Positions 54,908 to 64,000 of a stretch of DNA of 64,000 bases are shown one piece after another. Location of the stretch: NCBI RefSeq assembly GCF_003439925.1, contig NZ_QQRR01000001.1:1736001-1800000 (forward strand), written 5' to 3'. Positions within the stretch are counted from its first letter, which is position 1; each line of letters begins with the position of its first letter. Source of the DNA: Haloprofundus halophilus (lineage in GTDB: Archaea > Halobacteriota > Halobacteria > Halobacteriales > Haloferacaceae). Under the pieces are notes generated by a model. It did not search any database and was not told where the DNA came from. It saw only the letters and a program-made list of their open reading frames with translations. Made by a program: the position numbers and the translations under genes.

Positions 54908-57315
54908 CCGAAATCACCCAGACTCGACTGGTCGTCGTTACCGTCGCCGCCACTCGCACCACTCGACGCGGAGGCAGTTCCGCCCGTGGACGTGAACTCG
55001 ACGGGCGTTGCCGACTCGTCGGCTTCCACGCCGTCCATCGACGGGTCGCGTCGACCGACGTTCTCCAGTACTGTTTCGGCCGTCTTTCGACGCCCACGAA
55101 GTGCCGCGAGGACGACGGACTTGTCGGCCTCGCGGAGGTCGGCGCGACTCTCGACGCCCGCCTCGAACAGTCGACGGGCGCGTTTCCGACCGATACCGCG
55201 GACGCCCGCCAGGTCGAGTAGTTCCTCTCGAACGCCGTACTCGATGCGCTTTTTCGCCTCGCGGACGGCGACGTTCGAGCCCAAGTCCAGTTCGCCCGCG
55301 AGCTGTTCGGCCGCGCCCAGCAGCCACTCGGCGGTGTCGACCTTCCCTCTGATGTCGCCGGGACCGACGCCGTAACGCTCGGTGATGCGGTCCTCGTCGA
55401 CTTCTTTGGACCAGTCTTCGAGCAGCTTCGCCGTCTTCAGCGCCGACAGCCAGTCCTCGAAGGCGACGTCGTCGTACTCCGAGGGGACGTTCCCGAGGAA
55501 CTCGCTCTCGCGCTCGTAGCAGAGTTCGGTGTACGTCGACCGGTCGCCGGATTTGAGGTACAACTGGTACATATCCGGCGTTCGGGAGACGAGGTGGTAG
55601 AGACCGAGCGCGGTCGGGTGGGGAGCGTCGCCCGTCGACTCGGACGCCGCTTCGTCGTCCCGCAGGTCGCTCGCGGAGACGAATCCGGCGTCGGCCGCGT
55701 CGCCCGCCTCGGCCGCGTCGCCTGCCTCGCTCGCTTTCTTCCCGCCCTTGCGCTCCCACTCCCGCAGGCCGTCGATGATCTCGGCGGCGCTCATCGGGTC
55801 GAGGTAGAGCCGCGAGACGGTGTGGCCGACGCCGGTCGCCCGCAGCGTGTCGCCGTCGCGCTCGACGAACTCGTTGACCTCCAGATACCGGAGCACCGAA
55901 TCGGTCACCGCTTCGAGTCGGCTCTCGTCGTCGGTCTGCGTCGCGTACAGCGTCCGGTCGAGGAATTCGAGCAGTCCCTCTCTGCTGTTGGCGAATCCGG
56001 AGGCGACGGTGGCGAGTACGTGGGTCCGCAGGGCGGGCTCGGCCGCGAGTTTCGAGCGCACCGGTTCGGGGTCGGCCCACAGGTAGCGCTCGAACAGTTC
56101 GTCCATCTCGTCGGCGTTCTTCGCCAAGAGGACGGCCTCGCCGTAGGGGTCGCGGCCGGGTCGGCCCGCGCGGCCCATCATCTGGTGGACTTCGAGGACG
56201 TTCAGCGGCTTCATGCCGCCGAACTCGCCGTCGTAGCGCCGCCAGTCGCGGACGACGACGCGGCGACTCGGCGTGTTGACGCCGGCGGCGAGCGTCGGCG
56301 TCGCGCTCACGACTTTGATGAGTCGGTCGCGGAACGCCGACTCGACGATGCTGCGGTGGTCGGGCGCGAGTCCGGCGTGGTGAAACGCCGCGCCCTTGGC
56401 GACGGTTCGGGCCAGATCCGCGCTCGTCTCGGCGTCGGAGACGTCCCGAATCTCGGCGGCCAGTTCGGAGAGCTCGTCGCGTTCCTCGGGGGTGAGCGCG
56501 GCGTCCGAGACGTCGGCGAGGCGTTTCGCGGCGGCTTCGGCGTTGCGCCGCGAGTTGACGAACACGAGCGACGAACCGCCCTCCTCCAGGGTGTCTGCGA
56601 CGAGCGCGGCCTCCTGCTTCTCGCTGCCCTCGACGCTCACCTCCCGTTGGCTGCCGTCGTCGAAGTTGATGGCGCTGCCGTAGTGGACGCCCGTCTTCAG
56701 GTCGATCGGCCGCCAGTCCGAGCGGACGAGCGTCGCGTCGAGCCAGTCGGCGACTTCTCCGGCGTTGCCGACGGTCGCCGAGAGCGCGACGACCTGCAGG
56801 CCGGGATTTATCTTCTGGAGTTTCGCCAAGGTGACTTCGAGCGTCGGTCCGCGGTGGCGGTCGTCGACGAGGTGAACTTCGTCGGAGACCACGCAGGTCA
56901 GGTCCGAAATCCACGACGCGTTGTTGCGGACGAGCGAGTCGACTTTCTCGCTGGTCGCGACGATAATGTCCCGAGTCGCGAGCCACTCGCTCGTCGAGTC
57001 GTAGTTACCCGTGGAGACGCCGACGTCGACGCCGAACTGCTCGAATCGTTCGAACTCGGCCTTCTTCTCGGAGGCGAGCGCCCGAAGCGGGACGATGTAG
57101 AGGGCTTTCCCGCCGCGCTGGACGCTCGACAACATCGCGAGCTCGGCGATGAACGTCTTCCCCGAGGCGGTGGGGATGGAGGCGACGAGGCTCTCGCCGT
57201 CGGTGACGCCCGCCTCGACGGCTTCGGCCTGCGGCGGATAGAGCTCCTCGATTCCTCCGTCGTGGAAGAACTCCGGAACGCCCGCCGGCAGACCCGTGAG
57301 GTCCGCGGTCTTCAT
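54904..57315 (-). CDS. hel308: ATP-dependent DNA helicase Hel308
   Basis: A 803-residue Ski2-like helicase that remodels stalled forks 3' to 5'. Walker A IPTASGKT is at 47-54, DEVH at 145-148, and [16 protein letters not shown] marks motif VI. The ratchet and helix-hairpin-helix domains follow ([21 protein letters not shown]). An Ala/Gly/Asp repeat insert ([14 protein letters not shown]) at about 540-560 is encoded by a cgcctcggccgcg-type DNA repeat and looks like slippage expansion. The ATG at 57315 gives [10 protein letters not shown]; an earlier start adds 17 basic residues and is less likely. Confidence 0.93.
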   Translation of the reverse strand: MKTADLTGLPAGVPEFFHDGGIEELYPPQAEAVEAGVTDGESLVASIPTASGKTFIAELAMLSSVQRGGKALYIVPLRALASEKKAEFERFEQFGVDVGVSTGNYDSTSEWLATRDIIVATSEKVDSLVRNNASWISDLTCVVSDEVHLVDDRHRGPTLEVTLAKLQKINPGLQVVALSATVGNAGEVADWLDATLVRSDWRPIDLKTGVHYGSAINFDDGSQREVSVEGSEKQEAALVADTLEEGGSSLVFVNSRRNAEAAAKRLADVSDAALTPEERDELSELAAEIRDVSDAETSADLARTVAKGAAFHHAGLAPDHRSIVESAFRDRLIKVVSATPTLAAGVNTPSRRVVVRDWRRYDGEFGGMKPLNVLEVHQMMGRAGRPGRDPYGEAVLLAKNADEMDELFERYLWADPEPVRSKLAAEPALRTHVLATVASGFANSREGLLEFLDRTLYATQTDDESRLEAVTDSVLRYLEVNEFVERDGDTLRATGVGHTVSRLYLDPMSAAEIIDGLREWERKGGKKASEAGDAAEAGDAADAGFVSASDLRDDEAASESTGDAPHPTALGLYHLVSRTPDMYQLYLKSGDRSTYTELCYERESEFLGNVPSEYDDVAFEDWLSALKTAKLLEDWSKEVDEDRITERYGVGPGDIRGKVDTAEWLLGAAEQLAGELDLGSNVAVREAKKRIEYGVREELLDLAGVRGIGRKRARRLFEAGVESRADLREADKSVVLAALRGRRKTAETVLENVGRRDPSMDGVEADESATPVEFTSTGGTASASSGASGGDGNDDQSSLGDFG

Positions 57316-57518
57316 TGGACGGAGTTGGCGCGTCCTCCGTTTAACTGTTTTCAGACACTTACTCACTCACCTCAAGTGGCGACGCAGCACGAAGGCCAAT
57401 ATAGCGTAGTTAGGGGAGGAGACAGCGTCATTTTGCCTCACAAGAGCTCTGTGACACTTGATTTACAACCGCTACACTCATCATAAACTACTTCTATGCA
57501 AATTACGCAAGTTATGAC

Positions 57519-57644
57519 GTGGCAACGCGTAAGACCATATCTATCCGCGACGACCAAGAGGAGTGGATTCAGGAAAACCACCTGAGCCTCTCGTCGTTTG
57601 TCCAAGCAAAGTTGGACGAACTAATCGAGGAACGAGAAGCATAG
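57519..57644 (+). CDS. Small protein abutting tnpB, ribbon-helix-helix-like
   Basis: A 41-residue frame starts at GTG (MATRKTISIRDDQEEWIQEN) and ends with a stop that directly touches the tnpB ATG. The pattern is a short strand followed by two helices (HLSLSSFVQAKLDELIEERE), as in CopG/ribbon-helix-helix DNA-binding proteins. Small genes of this kind sit in front of tnpB in haloarchaeal IS605-group elements and could repress the element, but the function is inferred. Confidence 0.65.
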   Translation: MATRKTISIRDDQEEWIQENHLSLSSFVQAKLDELIEEREA

Positions 57645-58928
57645 ATGCACTACAATTACAAGTATCGACTCGACCCCCCAGGAGCCCTCACCGAGACGCT
57701 TCTGCACCACGTCGATACTTGTAGACAACTGTACAACCACGTTCTCTCCAAACTCAACGAGTCGGAGGATATTCCAGCACGCTACAAGGTGCAGGGGACT
57801 CTCCCCAAGCTCAAAACGTGGTGGGACGACCTGAACGACGTTCACTCAAAAGTATTACAGATGGTCGTCAAGCGCGTCTACGATAATCTCTCCAGGCTGA
57901 AACGACAGAAGGAGAGTGGGCGTACTGTTGGAAGGCTCAAGTGGAAGTGTCCCCGGGAGTATCGGTCGCTCACCTACAACCAATCCGGCTTCAAGCTCAA
58001 GAATACGAGTGGTCGGCCTGTCTTATGGTTGAGCAAAATCGGTGAGATACCAATCATTCTCCACCGAGACATTCCCGAGAACTCGACAATCAAACAGGTC
58101 ACAGTCAAGCAAGAACCCACGGGTGAGTGGTTCGCCACGTTCGGCATTGACGTAGACGAAAATACCCCCCAGAAACCGGAGAATCTAGAGCGAGTTGTCG
58201 GTATTGACGTGGGAATCTTGAAGTACGTACACGATTCTGATGGAACCGCCGTCGAGTCACCGGACTTCTCCGACGAACGCGAGCGCTTAGAGCGCGCTCA
58301 ACGCAACCTCTCGCGGAAAGAACACGGTTCGAACAATTGGGAGGAACAGCGCAAGACGGTCGCTCGACGTCACGCCGACCTGAAACGCAAGCGCAGGGAC
58401 TTCCTCCACAAGTTGTCGAACTACTACGCGCGGGAGCACGACCTTGTAGCAGTCGAGAAGTTGGACGCGAAGGGGTTGGTCGAACTACCGGGCAACTCTC
58501 GGAACCGAACCGGTGCTTCGTGGGGAACGTTCCTTCGAATGCTCGAATACAAGTGCGAGCGTGAAGGTACGCACTTTGTTGCTGTGGACCCGCGAGGAAC
58601 AACCAAAGAGTGCGCGTCGTGCGGAACAGAGACGGACAAACCGTTGTGGGTGCGTGAGCATTCGTGCCCGTCGTGTGGGTTCGAGGCGGATAGAGATGCA
58701 AATGCATCGTGGAACATCCTTTCTCGCGGTCTCGAAGATATAGGGGCGGAACGCTCCGAATCAACGCCTGTGGAGACCGCGCTCCCTACAGGAACCACTT
58801 CGGTTCCTGCAAAGCGTGTCATGGAAGCAGGAAGCCCCATCACCAGATCACAAGGGGATCTGGTTAGCAGTCAGAAAGCAGAGCTTTCTGATGACACACT
58901 CAAGTGCGAGCCGTCAGGCGAGCGGTAG
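57645..58928 (+). CDS. tnpB: TnpB RNA-guided nuclease of an IS605-group element
   Basis: A 427-residue TnpB. The RuvC-like active site is complete: D188 (GIDVG), E271 (VEKLDAKG) and D351 (DRDANAS). A zinc ribbon is formed by C323, C326, C341 and C344 (CASCGTE and CPSCGFEA). Length and motifs are those of an intact protein, so it should bind its guide RNA and cut DNA. No tnpA is present, so it is an IS1341-type, TnpB-only element that needs transposase from elsewhere to move. Its 3' end holds three hairpins that probably belong to the guide RNA. Confidence 0.92.
   Translation: MHYNYKYRLDPPGALTETLLHHVDTCRQLYNHVLSKLNESEDIPARYKVQGTLPKLKTWWDDLNDVHSKVLQMVVKRVYDNLSRLKRQKESGRTVGRLKWKCPREYRSLTYNQSGFKLKNTSGRPVLWLSKIGEIPIILHRDIPENSTIKQVTVKQEPTGEWFATFGIDVDENTPQKPENLERVVGIDVGILKYVHDSDGTAVESPDFSDERERLERAQRNLSRKEHGSNNWEEQRKTVARRHADLKRKRRDFLHKLSNYYAREHDLVAVEKLDAKGLVELPGNSRNRTGASWGTFLRMLEYKCEREGTHFVAVDPRGTTKECASCGTETDKPLWVREHSCPSCGFEADRDANASWNILSRGLEDIGAERSESTPVETALPTGTTSVPAKRVMEAGSPITRSQGDLVSSQKAELSDDTLKCEPSGER
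58790..58891 (+). ncRNA. Candidate TnpB guide RNA (omega RNA) scaffold
   Basis: Three perfect hairpins occur in the last 140 bp of tnpB: AGGAACC-acttc-GGTTCCT at 58790-58808, CCAGATC-acaaggg-GATCTGG at 58843-58863 and TCAGAAAGC-aga-GCTTTCTGA at 58871-58891. Guide RNAs of TnpB proteins overlap the 3' end of the gene and read into the flank, so the guide should start beyond about 58930. Boundaries are inferred from structure only. Confidence 0.55.
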
Positions 58929-59035
58929 GGTGGGGCAGTTCACACTGTCGGAGGCGCGGTGGAAGTGAAACCCGGAGTCGCCGCGCTCCGCCGTTGGGTC
59001 GTCACGGCTTTGTAACCGACTGTCGAACTCTCCCT

Positions 59036-59281
59036 ATGCGAATCGAGTTCGACCGCGACACCTGCATCGGGATGTACCAGTGCGTCGACGAGTGGGAGGC
59101 GTTCCAGAAGAACATGGACGAGGGGAAAGCCGACCTCGAAGACAGCGAAGAGGTCGACGACCAGCTGTTCGTCCGAGAAGTGCCCGAAGACGCGGAGTTC
59201 GACGCGGAGTTCGCTGCCCGCGTCTGCCCCGTCGACGCCATCAGAGTGTACGACGACGACGGCGAGCAGCTCGTCCCGTAG
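59036..59281 (+). CDS. [3Fe-4S]-type ferredoxin
   Basis: An 81-residue, acidic ferredoxin. It has three cysteines in the right places for a single cluster, C10 and C16 in TCIGMYQC and C64 in RVCPVDA, so a [3Fe-4S] cluster is more likely than [4Fe-4S]. An insert of about 30 acidic residues lies in the middle. It could carry electrons to monooxygenases such as the P450 at 5991, but it is not close to that gene. The ATG at 59036 replaces an upstream frame of no coding character. Confidence 0.85.
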   Translation: MRIEFDRDTCIGMYQCVDEWEAFQKNMDEGKADLEDSEEVDDQLFVREVPEDAEFDAEFAARVCPVDAIRVYDDDGEQLVP

Positions 59282-59346
59282 ACGCCGCAGACGGGGTCAG
59301 GTGGCGTCGCCACCCGCTCGCTCTACTTTCACCGCGGTTCACGAAC

Positions 59347-59353
59347 GCTTATC
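59347..59353 (+). promoter_or_regulatory. TATA box of hef
   Basis: gcttatc lies about 27 bp before the expected transcript start, just ahead of the ATG at 59379, giving a leaderless mRNA. Confidence 0.5.
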
Positions 59354-59378
59354 CGAGAGAACGACGAAGCGGGCCCCG

Positions 59379-61823
59379 ATGGCCGCCTCCGACGAGGTCG
59401 CGTACGTCGACCACCCGCTTCTCGCCCCCAGTTTCATCGAGCGCCGGCTCTACCAGATACAACTCGCCGGCACTGCACGCGACGCTCACACGCTCGTCTG
59501 CCTCCCCACGGGGCTCGGGAAGACGACGGTCAGCCTCCTCGTCACGGCCGAACGCCTCGCCGAAGTCGGCGGCAAATCGCTCCTCCTCGCGCCGACGAAA
59601 CCACTCGTCCAGCAGCACGCCGACTTCTACCGCGAAGCTCTGTCGATACCCGACGACGACATCGTCGTCTTCACCGGCGACGTTCGCCCCGACGACCGGG
59701 CGGCGCTGTGGGACGAGGCTCAAATCGTCATCGCCACTCCTCAGGTCGTCGAGAACGACCTCGTCGGCGGCAGAGTGAGCCTCGCCGACGTGACACACCT
59801 CACCTTCGACGAGTGCCACCGCGGCACTGGCGACTACGCGTACGTCTACATCGCCGAGCGCTACCACCAAGATGCGGAGAACGCTCTCGTCACCGGCATG
59901 AGCGCGTCACCTGGCGGCGACAAGGAGGATATCCTCACCGTCTGCGAGAACCTCGGGCTCGTCGACGTGACGGTGATGACCGAAGACGACGCCGACGTGG
60001 CCGAGTACACCTACGACACGGAGGTGGAGTGGGAGCGAATCAGCCTCCCCGAGGAGATTCTGACTATCCGCGACGCGCTCAACGAGGTCATCAAAGACCG
60101 GCTGAGCAAACTCAAGTCGCTCGGCGTGACGCGGGCGACGAGCCCCGACATCTCCCAGAAGCAGCTGAACGGCATCCGCGCCGAGTTGCAGAAGATGATC
60201 AACGCCGACGACGGCGACGGCTACAAAGGCATGTCCGTCCACGCGGAGGTGATGAAACTCCGGCGGGCGGTCGAACTCGTCGAGACGCAGAGCGTCGAAT
60301 CCGTCCGGAGATACTTCGAGCGGCAGCGAAACGCCGCCCGCTCGTCGGGCGCGTCGAAGGCGAGCCAGCGCCTCGTCGCCGAACCCAAGGTCCGAGAGGC
60401 GATGCGACTGGCCGAGTCGTTCGACGAACTCCATCCGAAGTTCTCGAAGACGCGCATCCTCCTCGCCGAGACGCTGGGCCTCGGCGGCGGCGAGCGCGTC
60501 ATCGTCTTCACCGAGTCCCGGGACACCGCCGAAGCTCTGACCGACTTCCTCTCGGGAAGCTTCGACACGCGGCGCTTCGTCGGCCAGGGCGACAAGGAGG
60601 GCTCCGACGGGATGACCCAGAAGGAACAGCAGGAGACGCTCGACGCGTTCCGAGCCGGCGAGTTCGAGGTGCTCGTCTCGACCTCAGTCGCCGAGGAGGG
60701 TCTCGACGTGCCCGAGGTCGACCTCGTACTGTTCTACGAACCCGTCCCGACGGCGATTCGCTCCATCCAGCGGAAGGGCCGAACCGGTCGCCAGACCGAA
60801 GGTCGAGTCGTCGTCCTCATGGCCGAAGACACCCGCGACGAGGCGTACTTCTGGATCTCCCGACGCAAAGAGAGCCAGATGGAAGACGAGTTGAAGAAAC
60901 TGAAGGGCGTCGCCGACGAAGTCGAAGACGAACTCGACGACTCCCAGCAGAGTCTCGACGCTTTCGAGGGAAGTGCGGGCGGAGAGAGCGGCTCGGTCGC
61001 CCGCGAGAAACGGTTACAACCCGGCCTGACGGAGTTCTCCGCGTCCGACGGGGACGGCTCGACGGTCGACAGTGCGACGGTCGACGGCGCGGACGACGAG
61101 GGAGTGACCCCCGACGAGGACGACACCGACGACTCGGACGGCGTCGTCGCCACCGCCGACAGCGGCGACGACGAGGACGTCGTCGAGATCGTCGCCGACC
61201 AGCGCGAACTCGACTCGACCATCGCCCGCGACCTCTCGACGCGCGAGGGAGTCAGGACCCGACTGGAGACGCTCGCCGTCGGCGACTACGTGCTCTCGGA
61301 CCGCGTCGCCGTCGAGCGCAAGTCGGTGTCGGACTTCCTCGACACGCTCACCGGCGGCGACCGCTCGCTGTTCGAGCAGGTCGCCGACATGTCGAGACAC
61401 TACTCGCGGCCCATCGTCGTCATCGAGGGCGACCGCCTCTACGAGGAGCGAAACGTCCATCCGAACGCGATTCGCGGCGCGCTCTCCAGTCTCGCCGTCG
61501 ACTTCGGGGTGAGCGTCCTCCGGACCGAGGACGAGAAGGACACCGCCGACCTGCTGGAGGTCGTCGCCACCCGCGAGCAGGTGAGCGCCGAGCGGTCGGT
61601 CAACGTCCACGGCGAGAAGAGCGCGAAGACGCTCGACGAACAGCAGGAGTACGTCGTCAGCTCCATCGCCGACATCGGTCCGGTGTCGGCGCGGGCGCTG
61701 TTGGAACACTTCGGCTCCGTCGAAGCCGTGATGATCGCCTCGAAAGACGAACTGCTGGAGGTCCACGGCGTCGGCGAGGTGACGGCCGACCGCATCCGCG
61801 AAGTCGTCGGAAGCGACTACTAG
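59379..61823 (+). CDS. hef: Hef-type helicase-nuclease (XPF/FANCM family)
   Basis: A 814-residue fork-processing enzyme. The helicase half has Walker A LPTGLGKT at 42-49, the DECH box at 143-146 and RKGRTGRQTEGR as motif VI. A long acidic linker (about 530-605) joins it to an XPF-type nuclease with the ERK signature at 646-648 (VERKSVSDFLDTL) and a tandem helix-hairpin-helix end (IADIGPVSARALLEHFGSVEAV, VHGVGEVTADRIRE). It acts on stalled forks and crossovers; Hef is a fork-restart alternative to Holliday junction resolution in haloarchaea. Confidence 0.95.
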   Translation: MAASDEVAYVDHPLLAPSFIERRLYQIQLAGTARDAHTLVCLPTGLGKTTVSLLVTAERLAEVGGKSLLLAPTKPLVQQHADFYREALSIPDDDIVVFTGDVRPDDRAALWDEAQIVIATPQVVENDLVGGRVSLADVTHLTFDECHRGTGDYAYVYIAERYHQDAENALVTGMSASPGGDKEDILTVCENLGLVDVTVMTEDDADVAEYTYDTEVEWERISLPEEILTIRDALNEVIKDRLSKLKSLGVTRATSPDISQKQLNGIRAELQKMINADDGDGYKGMSVHAEVMKLRRAVELVETQSVESVRRYFERQRNAARSSGASKASQRLVAEPKVREAMRLAESFDELHPKFSKTRILLAETLGLGGGERVIVFTESRDTAEALTDFLSGSFDTRRFVGQGDKEGSDGMTQKEQQETLDAFRAGEFEVLVSTSVAEEGLDVPEVDLVLFYEPVPTAIRSIQRKGRTGRQTEGRVVVLMAEDTRDEAYFWISRRKESQMEDELKKLKGVADEVEDELDDSQQSLDAFEGSAGGESGSVAREKRLQPGLTEFSASDGDGSTVDSATVDGADDEGVTPDEDDTDDSDGVVATADSGDDEDVVEIVADQRELDSTIARDLSTREGVRTRLETLAVGDYVLSDRVAVERKSVSDFLDTLTGGDRSLFEQVADMSRHYSRPIVVIEGDRLYEERNVHPNAIRGALSSLAVDFGVSVLRTEDEKDTADLLEVVATREQVSAERSVNVHGEKSAKTLDEQQEYVVSSIADIGPVSARALLEHFGSVEAVMIASKDELLEVHGVGEVTADRIREVVGSDY

Positions 61824-61897
61824 GCGTATTAGGTCCCCTAGGGGCCACACGGCGTTCCGGAGTAAGGCTCAAATAGCTCGGTCTGGGACTCAGTAGC

Positions 61898-62062
61898 ATG
61901 GTGTGGTCGAACGACACTTCGCGGTACGGACCTCCGCAACACGAACACTACTGGTCGGAAGAGAGACTACTCTACGGCGGCAGCGAGCGGACGCGTCCGG
62001 CCGAACGGAGTCGATACACCGTCACGCCGCACTATCGAGACGCGGACTCACGTCCCACTTGA
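61898..62062 (+). CDS. Small protein with YGPPQHE motif
   Basis: A 54-residue polar frame (start MVWSNDTSRYGPPQHEHYW) preceded at the right distance by a TATA-like tcaaata at about 61869, so a leaderless start is likely. It is rich in Tyr, His, Arg and Glu and has no signal or membrane part. It shares the seven-residue motif YGPPQHE with the gene 70 bp downstream in the same frame. No family was recognised. The two may be paralogues or parts of one gene separated by damage. Confidence 0.5.
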   Translation: MVWSNDTSRYGPPQHEHYWSEERLLYGGSERTRPAERSRYTVTPHYRDADSRPT

Positions 62063-62131
62063 ACGCACCGTTGTTCGAATACCAGAACTCGCAGCAGTTC
62101 ACGGGCTACGACTCGCCCACGACTCAGGAAG

Positions 62132-62389
62132 ATGGCATCTCACGACTCGTTCGATTCGAGCGAAGAGATGGCGCTGTACGGCACGGCACAGCACGAGACG
62201 GAGCCGAACACCCCGGAACCGTTGTACGGCCCACCGCAACACGAGGCGGCGACGGGTCCGTACCCCTGTTCCGGAAGCGAACTCGCGCGGCCGACCGTCG
62301 TCGCCGACTTCGACGGCGCCGACTTCGACGGAACCGACCCCGTCGACCGGCGGAATCGGTCGGCACGAAACGCGTCGACGACCGACTGA
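62132..62389 (+). CDS. Small protein with duplicated YGxxQHE motif
   Basis: A 85-residue acidic frame that contains LYGTAQHE at about 15-22 and LYGPPQHE at about 31-38, related to the motif of the small gene just upstream. The C-terminal part repeats ADFDGADFDGTD. Codon use is halophile-like. The motif repeats suggest a metal- or protein-binding peptide, but that is a guess from His/Glu spacing. It is convergent with the zinc-ribbon gene. Confidence 0.5.
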   Translation: MASHDSFDSSEEMALYGTAQHETEPNTPEPLYGPPQHEAATGPYPCSGSELARPTVVADFDGADFDGTDPVDRRNRSARNASTTD

Positions 62390-62474
62390 GGGCGTTTCGG
62401 CGCGATGTTCGCTCCGTGGTCCGTCGAGAGAGTAGGGTTTCGAAACCCGCCCTCGGCTCGGTTCGACCGTCGCG

Positions 62475-63110
62475 CTATCGGTTCAACGCCGAGAGCGTCT
62501 CCGCCGCCTCTCTGGCCGCCGACAACAGCTCTTTTGCCCGTCGTGGGTCCTCGGCGGACTCGGCGGCGGTGGCGTAGCGCGTCACCGTTCGGACCAGCGC
62601 GGCGCGTGCGTCGCTCAAGTCTTCTGACGTCGACTGCGACGCCGGCTCCGTCGTCGTGGTTCGAGCGTCCACCGACGCGGCGGACGGCGAGAGAGACTGT
62701 TGGGTGGGTGAAGCGGCCTCGCTCTCGTCGGCCGACGCGCGCCGAGTCGTCGACGGTTCTCCCGACTGCGGCGGTTCCGGTGTGACTTCGACTTCGTCGC
62801 TTTCGTCGGCGTCGTCTCCGGGTTCTCGCTCCGGCTGCGTTCCGTCGGCGGTCGCTTCGGACTGTGCCGATTCGGCTGAACCGGCCGCCCCGCCCGACTC
62901 CGCGACTCGAGCGTTCTGACACGTCGGACAGAACTCCTGACCCTGATAGCGGAAGATGGGGTCGCCGCAGGTGTCGCAGTGTCTGTTCGTCATCGTCGCG
63001 CCCTTGAGGAGGAGTTCGCTCATCCGCTGGGTGGATTTGCGCTTCTCCTCGTCGCGGGCGAACTTCTCTCGGAGTTTCTCTCGCTCCGCTTCCTTGTCGA
63101 ACTCGCTCAT
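62475..63110 (-). CDS. Autoantigen p27-type (UPF0148) zinc-ribbon protein
   Basis: A 211-residue protein: a basic, helical N terminus ([32 protein letters not shown]), a zinc ribbon with C45, C48, C61 and C64 ([20 protein letters not shown]), a long acidic Ser/Thr/Glu linker from about 70 to 155 and a C-terminal helix pair ([39 protein letters not shown]). This matches the Sjogren's/scleroderma autoantigen 1 family in archaea, of unknown role. The ATG at 63110 is the natural family start. Confidence 0.85.
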   Translation of the reverse strand: MSEFDKEAEREKLREKFARDEEKRKSTQRMSELLLKGATMTNRHCDTCGDPIFRYQGQEFCPTCQNARVAESGGAAGSAESAQSEATADGTQPEREPGDDADESDEVEVTPEPPQSGEPSTTRRASADESEAASPTQQSLSPSAASVDARTTTTEPASQSTSEDLSDARAALVRTVTRYATAAESAEDPRRAKELLSAAREAAETLSALNR

Positions 63111-63270
63111 ATCGCGGCACAAGGTCTCCTGTGCCGAAAAAGTCACCGGGGAACAGTCCCGCGGCGACGACGGGACCAGCGTCCGTCCCCCGCCGGCGAC
63201 CGTCGTCGAATTTCGACGATCGACGAACCACGAATTCGGGTCAGTCGGGTTTTGTGGGGGGTTCCGAAGC

Positions 63271-63278
63271 GTTTAATC
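63271..63278 (+). promoter_or_regulatory. TATA box of mdh
   Basis: gtttaatc is centred about 30 bp before the ATG at 63305. Confidence 0.5.
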
Positions 63279-63304
63279 GCGTTCCGCGGTCAGATTTACG
63301 TGGT

Positions 63305-64000
63305 ATGACGAAAGTGAGCGTGGTCGGTGCCGCCGGGACGGTGGGCGCCGCCGCTGGATACAACATCGCGCTGCGGGACATCGCCGACGAACTCGTCTTC
63401 GTCGACATCCCGGACATGGAGGACAAGACGGTCGGCCAGGCCGCCGACACGAACCACGGCGTCGCCTACGACTCGAACACCGTCGTCCGACAGGGCGGCT
63501 ACGAGGACACCGAGGGCTCCGACGTCGTCGTCATCACGGCGGGCATCCCGCGCAAGGAGGGCCAGACTCGCATCGACCTCGCGGGCGACAACGCGCCCAT
63601 CATGGAGGATATCGGCTCCTCGCTCGCGGAGTACAACGACGACTTCGTCTCTATCACCACCTCGAACCCGGTCGACCTGCTGAACCGCCACCTCTACGAG
63701 GCCGGCGACCGCGACCGCCACAAGGTCATCGGCTTCGGCGGCCGCCTCGACTCGGCGCGCTTCCGCTACGTGCTCTCGGAGCGGTTCGGTGCCCCCGTGA
63801 AGAACGTCGAGGCGACGATTCTCGGCGAACACGGCGACGCGCAGGTGCCCGTCTTCTCGAAAGTCCGCGTCGACGGCCGCGACCCCGAGTTCACCGACGA
63901 CGAGAAGGAGGAGATTCTCTCCGACCTCCAGGAGTCGGCGATGGACGTCATCAGCCGAAAGGGCGCGACCCAGTGGGGTCCGGCGACGGGCGTCGCTCAC
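63305..64000 (+). CDS. mdh: Malate dehydrogenase, 3' end outside the window
   Basis: The first 232 residues of an LDH-like malate dehydrogenase, which interconverts malate and oxaloacetate with NAD(H) in the citric acid cycle. Visible are the dinucleotide-binding [20 protein letters not shown], the substrate-loop [20 protein letters not shown] with the catalytic Arg residues, [15 protein letters not shown], and the catalytic His in [12 protein letters not shown]. The gene runs off the right edge; about 70 residues should be missing. The family shows malate rather than lactate preference. Confidence 0.95.
   Translation, partial: MTKVSVVGAAGTVGAAAGYNIALRDIADELVFVDIPDMEDKTVGQAADTNHGVAYDSNTVVRQGGYEDTEGSDVVVITAGIPRKEGQTRIDLAGDNAPIMEDIGSSLAEYNDDFVSITTSNPVDLLNRHLYEAGDRDRHKVIGFGGRLDSARFRYVLSERFGAPVKNVEATILGEHGDAQVPVFSKVRVDGRDPEFTDDEKEEILSDLQESAMDVISRKGATQWGPATGVAH

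Noticed and set aside
57514-57583. ATG at 57514 as a start for a gene before tnpB
   Set aside because: It opens a different, short frame with poor composition; the GTG at 57519 gives the helix-rich frame that ends exactly at tnpB.

Overview
The window is about 66% GC and reads as a chromosomal segment of a halophilic archaeon, most likely of the Haloferacales/Haloferacaceae. The evidence is acidic proteins with strong GC3 bias, OapA/OapB/OapC next to orc1/cdc6, the DNA polymerase D small subunit, Hef, Hel308 and KEOPS subunits, PurO, HalOD1 and HTR-like proteins, twin-arginine lipoproteins, and many TATA boxes placed about 26 bp before the start codon (leaderless mRNAs). The exact genus cannot be fixed from the sequence alone.

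Layout. 0-3 kb: argG-argH on the minus strand. 3-3.7 kb: a non-coding stretch of nested inverted repeats. 3.7-16.6 kb: XPD-like Fe-S helicase, cytochrome P450, a 2H phosphoesterase with a Tat lipoprotein, an SPFH protein, class I ribonucleotide reductase (nrdA-nrdB), a GNAT enzyme and uvrB. 16.7-20.8 kb: a GNAT protein, two small haloarchaeal proteins and a SpoIIM-type membrane protein. 20.9-21.8 kb: three diverged copies of a structured repeat that looks like a non-coding RNA family. 21.8-26 kb: two divergent rhodaneses, a HalOD1 protein, a Bat-type HTH regulator and an AI-2E-type membrane protein. 26-30 kb: a ThiB-ThiP-ThiQ-type ABC importer operon. 30-35 kb: a FAD oxidoreductase fused to a Rieske domain, a methyltransferase, a DUF2391 protein, an HTR-like protein, a haloarchaeal orphan and a 29-residue membrane peptide.

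35-43 kb is a replication-origin locus: oapA-oapB-oapC leftward, orc1/cdc6 rightward, then signal peptidase and polymerase D small subunit (DP1). The oapA-orc1 gap holds two near-identical extended origin recognition boxes (ORBs) with G-strings, inverted about an AT-rich unwinding element. Shorter ORBs lie just before orc1, just after it, and unexpectedly inside the DP1 gene; one orphan ORB lies at 54.4 kb.

43-49 kb holds a frameshifted old-yellow-enzyme gene, aspartate kinase preceded by a leaderless upstream ORF, tryptophanase, a phosphoesterase and IMP cyclohydrolase (purO). 49-53 kb is lower in GC, gene-poor and accessory in character: a HalOD1/wHTH pair, an HNH protein, a relic IS605-type right end, tRNA-Gln(CUG) and a TrmB regulator. 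53-57 kb: an MFS transporter and the overlapping pair hel308-cgi121. 57.5-58.9 kb: a TnpB-only IS605-group element with a small helix-turn-helix-like ORF abutting tnpB and three hairpins at the tnpB 3' end. 59-64 kb: a ferredoxin, Hef nuclease, two small proteins sharing a YGPPQHE motif, an autoantigen p27-type zinc protein and malate dehydrogenase, which is cut by the window end.

Replication, repair and recombination genes are concentrated here (XPD-like, UvrB, RNR, Orc1, Oap, DP1, Hel308, Hef), as often seen near the main haloarchaeal origin.
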